A DNA stretch of 64,000 bases. Source: Hyaloscypha bicolor E (Eukaryota; Ascomycota; Leotiomycetes; Helotiales; Hyaloscyphaceae). Position 1 is the stretch's first letter, and every line of letters starts with the position of its first letter. Positions 23,273 through 34,615 of this stretch are shown one piece after another. The stretch is taken from positions 4,071,183-4,135,182 of the forward strand of contig NW_020194512.1 of the NCBI RefSeq assembly GCF_002865645.1, in the 5' to 3' direction. The position numbers were made by a program, and so were the translations under genes. The notes beneath the pieces are model-generated. The model saw nothing but the letters and a program-made list of their open reading frames with translations, had not been told where the DNA came from and ran no database searches.

Positions 23273-24477
23273 GGCAGAGACTAGTAGAGGTAACAGAGTA
23301 ACAAAGTACCTTTTCGATGGGGACTGAGACTCAGAGGCCACGAGCCTGAGTCTCTGTCTTGCCATTACGGGTCAAATGCTGACGCCTATCCTTGTTACCT
23401 CCGCAGACGCTTTCGGTCCAGTTCAATCAAGTTCCAACACCGCCGTTGTGCTTCGGAGCAGAGAAGGTAATGGTATGGAGTGATGAATATGTAATTCAGG
23501 CGGATGTTGTCTTGGTCTTGAGATGGCGTTGGTGATGAGTTAGTGCTCGGAAGCAGAAAACTCGATATATTGCAGCCACTTGGTTTATTGTCACCCAATG
23601 TTGAACCGAAAGGACAAATAAGCGATTATCAAATACTAGTGATGTTCGAAGGACCGAACGTTTAGGCTTGAGATCCCAGATCCACGCCGAGGAGCGACGA
23701 GCACGTGACACAAACCACCCATCTTTGTCGTGAGTGTTACGGGTAAGCGCCAGATACCCACTAGAGTAGTAGCGCGAATGTAGTCTCCATAGATATCCTC
23801 TGTGACACAGCATATAGCATATGTCGTTCAGATTAAATCAACAAACTGATCTCACCAGCCACACCCGGCCCCACGGCCCGCAATGCCCACATCCTCTGTG
23901 GCTGAACAATCTAGTACGCACAACATCCACTCATCATCGAAATTCGCATGCAGCTACTCCTCTTCCCCGGATCCTGTGATTGGCTCGAGTGACTATTAAT
24001 GTCGATGCCGTCGCCAGGCTTGCATGAGTGGCGGCAAAGCATGGTATGCCGAAGTTCTGCCACGGTATTTGGATGCGGCTTGGTTGTAAGCTGGAGCCGG
24101 TTTGGAGGACAGAGTCGACTTTGACCGTGTGATCGTGCTTACTCCGTGAATTGTGTAGAGAGGTGCATATATGAGTCGAGGATGTCCGTTTACAGGATGC
24201 TTCCTGCACTTCCAAATCTAAGGAAACTATTCAATCTGAAAACAGAGCTTCCATGATGGCTCGGAGTAACCCTTCCACATCTCCAGTGAAAAGGAATTCT
24301 GATGCCAAAGAGTATGCATTCGCACTGTACAACCATTCTACCTTTCTTCCCTAATAAATAAGCAGAGGCTGATAGTTTGGTAGTAGATCCTCGAAACCTC
24401 TTATACAAAAGCAAGGAATACAAGAATCTATCTACGTTGAAGCGCAAGATTCGATCCTGACCGCATCCCGCCTTTGG
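23273..24477. other. intergenic, possible first exon of small gene 3
   Basis: A short coding-like stretch at about 24258-24313 (MARSNPSTSPVKRNSDAK) is followed by a GTATGC donor. Splicing to the AG at about 24392-24393 would join in frame to the 24478 open frame. This would mirror the exon 1 of the two paralogues but is not certain. Confidence 0.35.
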
Positions 24478-24792
24478 ATGAAAACCGTGATTGATATCAT
24501 CCACGACGATATTCAGAGTCGCAGCGATGCGCAGACGATCTCTTCACGTCAAAGTGTTCGAGGAGGGGGTTCAAGGCGCGAAAGCACCCACTCGTCAAAC
24601 AGAGAAAGGAAGAAAGGTTTGCAGGAGTCGAAGAGAATGGAGAGTTTCATGGCAGATGAGGCGGGCCTAGCCTTGGCTTCTTTGGCGATCGAGGAGGGTA
24701 CATTAACAACAGATTCGAAACGTCGCATAACTGTGCAGCTGAACGAGTTCGATGAAATGTTTGAAGGCGTTGGGGAGAATAAGCCATCTTGA
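24478..24792 (+). CDS. small protein, member 3 of a three-gene family
   Basis: Open frame of 104 codons from ATG 24478; the frame stays open upstream to about 24386, so the true N-terminus may lie in an earlier exon (see 23273-24477). A Ser/Arg-rich N-terminal half (SSRQSVRGGGSRRESTHSS) precedes the conserved core ESKRMESFMADEAG, and the protein ends in a helix VQLNEFDEMFEGVGEN. The core S(K/Q)R(M/I/L)..F(M/L)xD and the terminal (L/I)xEF(D/E)xxF match members 1 and 2. Function unknown. Confidence 0.5.
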   Translation: MKTVIDIIHDDIQSRSDAQTISSRQSVRGGGSRRESTHSSNRERKKGLQESKRMESFMADEAGLALASLAIEEGTLTTDSKRRITVQLNEFDEMFEGVGENKPS

Positions 24793-25172
24793 CAAAACAA
24801 ACCCGTGCCGATGGGACGACACGGCCAACTCCAAACACTGACCGGCAACCCAAAACCAGAGATACGTCTCAGCAGGTTGAGGAGCTCAAAGATCCTAGCA
24901 GCCTAAGGATAATGCGGGTCACTCAATGCCACACGGGGCTGACAGCTCAAATCGTTTCGATTATCAGTGCTCGACTCATCTATGTATCCCGCGAAGGATA
25001 TTCTAACTCAAACAGAATAAGATCTGAATGGTTGCAATCAACCCCCGAAACGCCAACGCTGTGCAAAAGCAAATTCCATTGATTCGTTCCAGCATATCTC
25101 AACATGGTCACTTCCAATAAACCACCCATACGGCGCAACCCATCCCACCGACCACCCTCTAAGAGAAAGAGC

Positions 25173-26912
25173 CTAGCTATCTGGCCTCAGATCCACAATC
25201 GTAAACTCCAGCCCCTCGGCTTCGAAGACATGGCCCGGCCGCAACGCATCGGTGTAGATGTTTGACTCTTCGTGTGGGTGGAATATCCCCGGTTTGGTGC
25301 AGGCGCGAACACATTGCATCCCGGGTGGATCGGTGAGTCGAAAGACACCCCATCTGCCATCAATCAGTATCAATTTCGATAAGGATAGTGTGTAACTTAC
25401 GAAGGATTCTTGCTCGGAGCGCAAACGATGGCTATACTCTCGGGGATCATGATCTGATAGGCGCAATGTGTGTGCAAATCCCTGCTGCTCATGAAGCACG
25501 TCTGCGTTGGATGCGTGTGGATCCATCCAAGGACCATCGCATTTTCTTGGGAATCAACATAATCGAAGAACGCGGATTCGTTGATCATCTCGCACGTATC
25601 GCTTGTGTTCTCCTGCTCCGGGATGACGACTTGCTGAATGAAGATTGCGTTGGAGATCACAGTCCCGCACAGCATGCCGCATGTTTCGAGGTTTCGTCGC
25701 GTGTTTGACTCGGCGTACCTCAGGAATTCTGTTCGTAGGGTCGGCGGGAGGAAGATGGTTCGGAGCGGATTGCCGTTCTCGAGATAGGCAGAGGGACGGA
25801 AGGTGAAAGTGGCTTTGGGGTCCGACATGCTAGCTTCTATAGGATGTTCTATAGGATGAAGGCTGTCTTTTCCCGGCAGTGGCGGTGGCTCCGGTTCGTA
25901 CACTTCTCCAAATCTTTCATTCGGGTGCGGTCGTGGTGGTGGTTCTGGCTGGTATACCTCGCCAAACCGTTCCTTTGGAGGTTTGGGTGGAAGTGGTCTG
26001 GGAGGGGATATTGATCTTGACCGTGATTCAAAATCATCCTCGTATCGCACAGGCTGTGATCTGGTGATTGACGGATACCGATAGTCACTTGTTCCGTTTC
26101 TTTCAGGCGCCGGTCGTGGATTCACTTGTGTCCTCCTCACTGCATCCGGTACAATATCATGTGACCCATCCATTCTCCTCCTCGATGCTTCCATATTCCG
26201 CCGCATCTCATCGTCGTCTCGCGATGCGGAAGCCCCATCCCTTGAAAGACCAGAGTCCCAGTGGTCCCATAGACCAGCAGTCCGCCTCTGCCGCTCCTCT
26301 CTCTCGGATACTCCTGCTTGGCGTACAGCTCTTCGGGCAGCGTCACGCCTCCTGATCTCTTTGTGGGCAATCTTAACTGCTAGCTGGCTGTTTTCCTCCG
26401 CATCCAAGGTTGTGGTATTCCCTGCTACGGCGGGGTCGGAAGCCGCAAAGTTCGCCCAAGTTGACGCCCGAGAACCATCATTGTCCACGGCTATACTGCT
26501 GTGTTGATTCTTCTCCATATATGCGTTGTATCTAGCATCGATTTGTGGCTTCAGGACTTCCATGGTAGTCATGACCTCTCGGAGCGTCTTGACAGCAGCC
26601 TTCACCCCTGCCCGGTTCTCAGGCTGCTTATAGGTCGAGTGGGTGGGAAGCTTTTCAGCTATCAGATTTGTATATCGCATGAGAAGCATGTAGGCTTGTT
26701 GGTCATTCTGTTCCCGCTCGTAGATTTGCGCCTGCCAAAGATTAGAAGGAGCCTCCCATGGTTGTTTTGGTGCCCACCTCTCGCAGGAGAGTCTCTCCAG
26801 TTCGCAGCCAGTATTTGGGCGGGATAGATTCGCTGAACTCGAAATCCTGGGCCTTCGCCGTAATCTCTCTGATGCTCATGGGCCTCTCGGCCTGGAATGA
26901 AGACCCCGCCAT
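25173..26912 (-). CDS. AMSH/Sst2-like JAMM-domain deubiquitinase
   Basis: CDS complement(join(25173..25353,25401..26731,26778..26912)), 548 aa, with introns of 47 and 46 bp. Starts MAGSSFQAERPMSIREIT. Residues about 10-120 form a helical USP8-dimer-like/MIT-type region (PPKYWLRTGETLL, YEREQNDQQAYMLLMRYTNL). A charged linker follows, with two copies of ERFGEVY.PEPPP near 265-295 that may bind SH3/WW partners. The C-terminal MPN+ domain carries the complete zinc site: His450, His452, Ser460 and Asp463 in GWIHTHPTQTCFMSSRDLHTH. It also has the AMSH-specific segments TCGMLCG and CEMINES. AMSH enzymes cut K63-linked ubiquitin chains on endosomes together with ESCRT-0. It shares a 381-bp upstream region with the divergent gene at 27294. 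Confidence 0.92.
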
Positions 26913-27293
26913 GGCAAAAGGCTCCCAGTCGTCCCGGCTTACCGATTATAAATTGCTTCAAGCCGGATACGGCAGTACAACAAGTTTCCTAAGACATTGC
27001 TTCCATAAATCTTTAGAGAATGAGGGTTGTGCTAATTTGAAATGCTGGATTCTTGTTTGCTTTGGAAGAGAGTCGTAAGCCTCGTATGATGAAACCATCG
27101 AGGCTAAATATTTGGCGGTGAACGACGGCAGAATTACGGTGGCCGCATCCTGTGTAATCTGCGCTTTCGTCAGCCTCGAGAAAATTTGGAGGTGAAACAT
27201 CCTCAGCCTCACGACCTCAGTTCTCTACCTTCAACCTCAATTCTACCTTTCCAGGTCTACTTTTTCATTCGTGTGTACAGTACGTTTTCATTA
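26913..27293. promoter_or_regulatory. divergent promoter region of deubiquitinase and mtTFB genes
   Basis: 381 bp separates two start codons that point away from each other. No clear TATA box or motif could be singled out. Shared regulation is possible but not shown. Confidence 0.4.
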
Positions 27294-29718
27294 ATGTTTC
27301 GCGTACTTGTTGCCACAGGCAGATCAGCGCAACGAAGATCTCCAGCACCTCTGCTTTACATTCGACAAATCCCTTCAACCATCACAACACGGCAACAGAG
27401 CTCAACAGCTGCGAAGCCAGCCGAAACACCGATTAGAACACCGATACCTTTATCTAGTGCAATACCTGCAGGCTCTCCACCATCTCCCTCGCCGTCCTCA
27501 GGCCCCGACGATGCAGCCGAATCAAAAATCCAGGGGGAAACTCGACAATCCCTCAACCACGATGATGGAGCAGCAGAGAATATCGCACGGTCCATAGCTT
27601 CTATACAGTCTACGTCACCGAAGTTTGCCGAGCCAAGTCACGATGCGTCAGAAATCGATCCTGCGAAGCCAGTGAAACGTGGTCGAGGCTGTCCAGCGAA
27701 ACCCAAAGAACCAAATGGGCCTCCAAAGAAGAGAGGCCCCAAACCGAAACCGAAGATTGAGGGACCTCCAAAGCCCAGACAGAAGCCAGGACCAAAACCA
27801 AAGCCGAAGGTTGAGGGGCCTCCAAAGCCTAGGGGGAAGCCGGGTCGCAAGCCAAGGATTACAGAATACCCTCCAGCTGAAGGCAATGTGATCACTCTTT
27901 TCGAGAGGAGAAACAAGACCAAGCATGCAACCTTCACTTCGGGGAATATACGGGCAGATTATATACCTTACCTTCAGTGGGCACGGGGTTATGGTCAAGG
28001 GAGATCGATTGGGGATAATAGGAGAATAAATATTGTCAGCGAGTCACTCTGTGGTAAGATCTCCCACTCACGTCTCACCCCTCGAAATGCGACTAATGGG
28101 CCTAGATGACGTATTGATGCGCCTTGAACCTTCTCTGTGGAAGCACATTGGTTGCGACATCATCGAGGTGAACCCAGGCATCGGCATATGGTCCGAAAAA
28201 CTGCATAATGTCCTGAAACCTCGAACCCATATTATTTTCGAGGCCGATCATCGGTTATACCAGCCTATACTTCAGCCTCTGCTCGATGCACCTGGATCAA
28301 CATTCAAATTAATCCCAAAATCTGGTCTTGTTTGGGGGCATATGGAGAAAGTACTTTCAAACGAATATCTGCCACACCAAGAACCTCTCGTTCGGGGTGA
28401 CTCTCGCCTAGAAAAGCCAAATGATACTCTTCTGTTCGTAGCAAATCTTGGACATTACCCAAAGAGAAGTTTTAAAGGTTTCTCATCTATGGCGAACCTG
28501 GTACTTTACCAATTTATGAGTGCTCTCCGAACTCACTCCCTCTTCCAGCGATATGGGCAGGTTCGAATGTTGATCTGGGTTGACAATGACGAAAAGGACA
28601 CCATTTTACCTCAGAGCATATCTTTTCGGAGAAAGGCGGCCATTGAAGCCGAGATCTCATGTAAGAAAATCCAGGTAGTAGCTGCCAGTACCACAAGGAA
28701 CACTTATCCAAGAGACCGAGATCTAGAACTACAGAGCACCAGTTTGGCGTACGAGAAGATGGATAAAATGGGCATCCGTACTCCACAAGGCCGTGAGAGC
28801 AACTGTCTTGAAGAGTTGATCTCTGGCGTGCCAAGCGACTTGCGAAAGATTGGCAGCGTCGGCACCAGTGTTTCTTTTCTTGAAGAGCTGAGGGGATTGG
28901 AAGCTCAGTACGCGGCAGGCAAGCTCGGAGATTGGGAATACAAAGATGGATCGGCCCAAAGGCCAAAAATACGCGCGGAGGGTCCGGAACTCTCCCGCCT
29001 TAGAAAACTAAGGTATCTGGAGAAGTTCCAGCAGCGAAAATTTGAAAAGCGGGAAGGTATCAAAACTGAGCTCGATAAAATCTTCGCACTCCAGCGGGAA
29101 GTTCACGCCACGAAACAGCCGGAGCAGCGGCAAGCTTTAGAGGAGGTGCTGAAGCACCGCACCGATGCTTGGAAAAGGAGGTTGGGCGACCTAGACGAGG
29201 ACTCTTTCGAGAACACTATGGCTTACCTGGACAATGGTCGAATCTTCGAGACGAAACCTCAAAGTTTGATGTGGGATCGACGAGACTATGAGCCCTTGAA
29301 AGTCCGTGCTGACGAATTCCTCCCTATGCGGGAAATGTGTCTCTTGGATATCCAACCCAAGTCACTGTGGCCAATCCTCCAAGAAAATTTCCCAGACAAT
29401 TACGACGCCTTTGAGTACATCCTCAGCCAACTGCTCATTATCCCGACTCAGAATATCCGCAGGGGACTCTCGGCACTTGCTCCTGGAGCTTACGATTATC
29501 TGATTGCTGAATGTCCTTCTTTGACGGATCCTACCAAGGGTGGTAGCTTGGACGTTGAGCTTACAAACGTGCGATGCTTAACGGACGAAATGTTGAAGGA
29601 GATCATTGAGGCGTGGGTGAGGTGGCCGTTCAAGCCCAATAGGTTTGAAATTATGGGCAAGCTAGGGTCGACCACTTGGGACCCAGACGCCTCAGCGACT
29701 GATCAGTCCGATGATTGA
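27294..29718 (+). CDS. mitochondrial transcription factor B / rRNA dimethyladenosine-transferase-like protein
   Basis: CDS join(27294..28053,28106..29718), 790 aa; the 52-bp intron (GTAAGA donor, GACTAAT branch) restores SLCDDVLMRLEPSLW. First ATG gives MFRVLVATGRSAQRRSPAP, an Arg-rich mitochondrial presequence. Residues about 135-195 are a Lys/Pro-rich block with three related units (GPPKKRGPKPKPK, GPPKPRQKPGPKPKPK, GPPKPRGKPGRKPR) resembling AT hooks. Then comes the SAM-binding fold: CDIIEVNPGIGIWSEKLH, HIIFEADHRLYQPILQPLL, FVANLGHYPKR. This matches the Mtf1/mtTFB family, which is derived from KsgA-type methyltransferases and helps mitochondrial RNA polymerase melt promoters. The GxGxG loop reads NPGIG, as in factors that may have lost methylation. 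The length exceeds yeast Mtf1 (341 aa); large forms are common in filamentous fungi. Confidence 0.85.
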
Positions 29719-30739
29719 TGGCTTGCTTGCTTGACTGCAATGAGTGTTCTTTGTACAATGGCATGTCCCACCTGTGTAAAACTAGCTAATAATGAAGATA
29801 GAGAGGGTGCATGGCTCATTTGTAAGTCTTGCCTCAACTATTGCACTACATGTGAGCTTTGAGATCTGCTTTACCATGCTTGATTCTGCATGCTGCTACT
29901 CATTGAAGTACTGTACTGTACAATCTTTCCTTTTGGTTTTATTGAGCCTTCACTACTTGATACTTGTCTGTAGCTTCACAAAAGTGAGTTCCGCGAAGGC
30001 TCGCGTCGGGTGCACTCCTAGAATAACACCTTCTCTTCAGGTGTCGACTCCCGTTGCAGGAACGCTAGGATAAATAGATAATCCGCGAAAGGGGTGCTGT
30101 TCGCTTCGCACAGACCACAATAACGAAAACAACACCATCCGAATTAATATCAACTCCTGTTCCTAGATGACGGGGACAAACAGGACTTGTACTTGGGGAA
30201 CTGGATGTCCCAACGTCAAAGCACTGAAAATGTCAGAAGCGCTGCAGCCCGGTCTCACTTCGAAGCTGAATGAAACGTTTGTCTTTTTCGAGACTTTTCA
30301 ACATCAGTCTCTCTTAACGATTCTTTCCTGTTCTAGAAACGACACCATCTTGCAAAATCGGTTTGATTAATGGTCTGACCCCCACGTCATATACTAATCC
30401 CCCATAAGTCTTCTCTCCTTAACTTTCACTCGAATACACGTTGCAGTTGAGGATTTCTTAAATGAATTATCTATAGTTTCAGTGACTTTCTAGTTTCGGT
30501 CTCGCTTGACGATCCTCTAGTATTCCGGAAACGACATCATCCCCACAAAGCAGTCTGATGCCTCGGCTTGAGGAGTACAGAATTATTAAATTGGTAGATA
30601 ATAAGAGTCCGGAATATTCAGGCGTTCGCCTACCAAAAGCGAGGCACACACAACATAAAGGCCGTTTTGGCATCATTGCCAACAACCTCCTCCTCCCACA
30701 TCCCAGTCGACCAACAGCCCAACACCACCACCACCCATC
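29719..30739. other. intergenic with a degenerate 60-bp duplication
   Basis: No supported gene. About 30305-30367 and 30497-30559 are related direct copies, sharing CGATxCT, GAAACGAC(A)xCATC and xxTxTGAT blocks at a spacing of 192 bp. The second copy lies 180 bp upstream of the RBR ligase start. Confidence 0.4.
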
Positions 30740-33194
30740 ATGTTGCGAGCAGCCGCCCCAGCATTCATCCCTCAACGGATGCGCAGCCCTTGCCAATTCT
30801 TCCAGCAAGGCGCATGCCGGTTTGGTAACAGCTGTAAATACCTTCACATTGTCTCAGCGCGACCTGGACAAATTGACCAGGAGATTACTGTCTCCGAGGA
30901 TGAGGTTAGTGCTCCTGGTAGGCTGTATACGATCATAACATCGCTGACATTGTACAGGAACTGGCTAGAGAGATTGTGAAGTTGGCCTTGACGAAGAGCG
31001 AGCGCGCTAAGGGCAGTCAAGATGGTACCACTTGTGATAGGAAGATTTATGGAGCTGCTATCACCTTCGGTGCCGGCGCCGAGGTCACGAACATCGAAAT
31101 ACCTTCAAAGCACAAATATGGGAAGTGGGTTCAGAACGACTCAGTCATTTGTTCTTGGTACAGACCAGCGGGAATGGCTTTTCTAACTTACAATGACCTG
31201 GACCTGCTCCACGAGGCGGGCGAACTTCTTCTAAAGACGACTACCCCTTCCGGTTGCAATCTCGATTGCGTAGTTCAGCGACCTGGCCGGAACGACCGAA
31301 ACAATCGATTCACGTTGGAAGTGCGCAATCTTGAGGCTGAGTGTGGGGAGGAATGGTTCAAGAATATCCTCGGTACCATTTACCCACTGAAGATCAAGAT
31401 CAGAGCGCCGTCATTGGGTGCTCCTCCTGATGAATCCAGGGAAGTCGTTCAGGGACTCCTTCAAAGTTTTGGGCAACTCAAGAGCTGCAGTTTCCATAAC
31501 AACCCGGCCAGATCCACTTTTTGCCTCAGTGCGTCGTTTTCTGATCCAAAGAACGCTATCACAGCTGTCCGGGAGTTGAATGGGAGTCACCACGAAGACA
31601 TTGGACGACTCTCCGTCCGACCTTCAATCAGCATCAAGTTCAACGTCCCCTCCCGAATGGTTATGGTCTTGCTCCCCGAACTCTACCAGCTTCAGAGACA
31701 GAGTAGCGTAGAACATCGTGTCCGATTCATTCTACCCCGTTCAAAAGATAACGGCGGCCCGGTTCGGACTCTGCGAATTGAGGCAGATGGCACGGATGCT
31801 CCAAATCTCGTCTCAAAGGTTAAGGCGCAACTGGAGAAGCTTCTAGCGGGTACTGATATCAAGCATGACGGTGCGCCTTTGTGGCACTCTTTCTTTGGCA
31901 GCACAGATGCACTTCAATATCTGACTAGATTGTCACATATAAGCCAACTTTACATTCACCGGGATGCCCGCAAATCTCAATTGAGGTTGTATGGCGGAAT
32001 TGCGACGATCAGAGAGGAGGTACGAAAGATCCTAGTTGCCAAGGTTGCAGAGCTGAAGCAACCACGCCAAATATGGGTAAGGCCATGATAAGACGCCTTT
32101 ATAGAAGCGTATTACCTTTTAGCTGCATTGGCTGACCTCTTGTAGGTTCTTACCGAAGGCGAATTCAAGACGGCTGTTGCTGGCGGCTTCTCGAACATCG
32201 AGTCAGTTCTCGACAAAAAGGTCACACTCGACGTGGCAAGCACACCAAAGAAGATTCTCGTTCAAGGATCAAAGAAAGACCTCGTAATGGCAAAGTCAAT
32301 CTTTCATGGAGAGACATTATATTATGAGGATGATGAGGTGAGTCCAACAGGTCCGCCAGCGGCTTTACCAGGTGCCTGCTGCGCCTGCTGCGCCTGCTGG
32401 ACCGAGCCCGCGCCCGAAGAAGTATTGGATATTGCATGTGGTCATACGTATTGCCGAGAGTGCTTCCTCAACCAGGCCGCATCGTGTGAGTTTCCTTTCC
32501 GCTGTGCTACACGTGGAGATGAGGGACGTTGTTCACATGTAAGTGTGGATTAAATTTTAGTGTTCTCTTCCGGAACTGCATTAATACATATTCACAGGTG
32601 TTCTGTCTCCAAGAGCTCCGAACTCTCCTTGACTTCACGGATTTTGAATCCCTCCTAGATGCAAGTTTCAAAACCTATGTCCGCACCAACCCTACGTTAT
32701 ACCAGTATTGTCCGACTCCGGATTGTCCTTCGATATATTGCCTCCCTGCACAACCTTCCGCAGAAAATCGCAACGCCACCCACGAGTCGGCCAGCTCCAC
32801 GAGCTTTCTATGTACTGCCTGTCTTATCAACATCTGTGCTCACTGTCATGCCATTTACCATGATGGCATGACATGTGCTGACTACAAAGACTCGCCCAAT
32901 TTAGAGGCACTTCAGACACTGAAGCGAGAGATGGGATGGCAGGATTGTCCGCACTGCAAAACTTCGATTGAGAAGACTGAAGGCTGCAATCACATGGCTT
33001 GTACCGTCTGTGGCGCACATATTTGCTGGGTCTGTCTGCGAGCCTTTGAGGATGCCAACACTTGCTATCTGCACTTGACTGCTGTGCACGGAGGAATCGG
33101 GCTGCTTGATCACGATGAGATTATCGACGAGTTCCTAGATTTTGATCAAGATGCGGCGCTTGACGAGTTCGGTAATGTTATGGAAGCTTGGTGA
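30740..33194 (+). CDS. RBR E3 ubiquitin ligase with N-terminal C3H1 zinc finger
   Basis: CDS join(30740..30904,30958..32076,32146..32538,32598..33194), 757 aa, introns 53, 69 and 59 bp, all frame-consistent. A C-x7-C-x5-C-x3-H finger is at residues 18-36 (CQFFQQGACRFGNSCKYLH). A long middle region (about 55-500) has an RRM-like helix-strand pattern. RING1 begins near 507 (CCACCACW..CGHTYCRECF), the IBR is at about 597-652 (YCPTPDCPSIYC..CAHCHAIYH), and RING2 is at 676-710 (WQDCPHC..GCNHMACTVCGAHICWVC). By alignment to Parkin/HHARI the thioester Cys should be Cys689 in EGCNHMAC. RBR ligases pass ubiquitin through that Cys to substrate. The C3H1 finger suggests RNA binding or RNP targets; the substrate is unknown. 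The RING1 start contains a short repeat (ACCACCACW) encoded by tandem TGCGCCTGC units. Confidence 0.9.
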
Positions 33195-33580
33195 TGAGTT
33201 TCGGTACTAATGTGAAGGATTTTCGGTTTGAGTGTATGGACATTGGATTGTATTTCGGATATGGTTGGCATTCTACCAAGATAGGGCTACAGACATTACG
33301 GAAGTATGAATGTCCCTAATAAGCAAGTTCCCCCAGGCTCGGGGTACCCCCTCAACGCCACGAACGCCTCTGCTCCTTGTCTAGAGAGCTATGTCATAAT
33401 TGTCAACTAACATCACAAGTCTCCCAAGTCCAATGTAACAGTTGAAACCTCAGGCTCATATCATCGAGGTCCGTGGTAGCCCCTAAAACTCCTCGCATCC
33501 AACTCAACAGGTGGCCCCCTATGATATCCTTATATATCTCCGCTAGTGGTGCTTCCTTATCAGACGCCATCTCCGAGACG
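33195..33580. other. 3' flank and severed tail of the surface-protein gene
   Basis: On the minus strand 33581 down to about 33520 reads PVSEMASDKEAPLAEIYKD in frame with the gene at 34616 once the transposon is removed. After a likely 1-nt slip in a G5 run (33519-33523 area) PPVELDARSFRGYHGPR and a stop follow. No other gene is seen. Confidence 0.45.
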
Positions 33581-33586
33581 GGGTAG

Positions 33587-34615
33587 CCAGGCTCGGCAAC
33601 GATTGGCGTTTTGCACTATCGATAACAATCGATGCCACAATCGTAAGGTATCGATTGTATCGATAGTGCAATCGATTGTTTAGCGAGCTAATCCCTACAT
33701 ACGTATGATTTTACCCCTTTTCTAATGCCAGAAGATCCAGGAGTTTAGTAGAGTACTATACTATATATAATAAAGGTAAGGCTCTCTCTTATTTACTTAT
33801 TTAAAGAAAGTATCTAGAACTCTGCTCCTTTTCTAGTACTTAAGGTACTCCTGCATCTTGTCTGGCTTCAAGCTGCCCCCTATTCTAGGTAGCTTACCGT
33901 ACGATAAGCCCCTGAAAAGACTCCCTCTGGCCTATCGCTCATTAGTACTATTGAGATGATATTAATAGCTATTCCTGTATCCGGTAAGACATAGTCTATA
34001 CTAGTAAGGGGGTCTGTTACGATTTACCCTACCAAAAATCGGCCGCACTCACATATTACTGCCCCTCCTTCCTTTTCTCTCAGTATTTACTCTCTCTTTA
34101 ATTCTTCTCTCTCTCTATATATATAAAAGTATAAAAGTAAAAGGGGGGATTAGGGGATATTAAATTTAAGTAGTTAAAAGCCTTGGTTCTCATTATTAAA
34201 GGCAGGGAAAGGCCCCTTAATATAGTACAAATCCACTAGTCTCCCACTAGCCCTCCCATACGCTGGCTGCCTTGGGCCCATAAGCTTGGCAACTTTTAAT
34301 GGGGGAGGGGTTAAGAGGGCGAGTATATAAAAGTAAAAAGCAATAAGTGGAGAGAGAAAGTGAGAAGTGAGCTTCGAGGCTTGTGGTCGCGAGGAAAAGG
34401 GAGCCCTATAATTATAGGCTGCTTATCGCTAAATTTTAGGGCTACGATCGCTAAATTATAGGCTATAGGTACTAAAAATTTAGTGCTTAGCTTTCGTGGG
34501 GTGCGGGGTAATAATCGTTTAGTAATCGATTACCAATCGATTACAATCGATAGCTAATCAATAGTGCACACAATCGATTACTAATCGATTGCTCAGCAAT
34601 CGTTGCCGAGCCTGG
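33587..34615. mobile_element. 1029-bp non-coding TIR element with ATCGATT-rich ends
   Basis: Perfect 19-bp inverted ends: CCAGGCTCGGCAACGATTG (33587-33605) and its complement (34597-34615). The flanks carry a 6-bp duplication gggtag (33581-33586, 34616-34621). Just inside, both ends are packed with ATCGAT(T) motifs in both orientations (33617-33680, 34505-34595), like subterminal transposase-binding repeats. No transposase remnant was found. The superfamily cannot be assigned from a 6-bp (possibly 7-bp) duplication; it is presumably moved by a partner elsewhere. Confidence 0.75.

Noticed and set aside
27638..27937. Gly/Phe-rich minus-strand open frames in three overlapping versions
   Set aside because: Antisense of the Lys/Pro-rich repeat in the mitochondrial factor; repetitive codons create the open frames.
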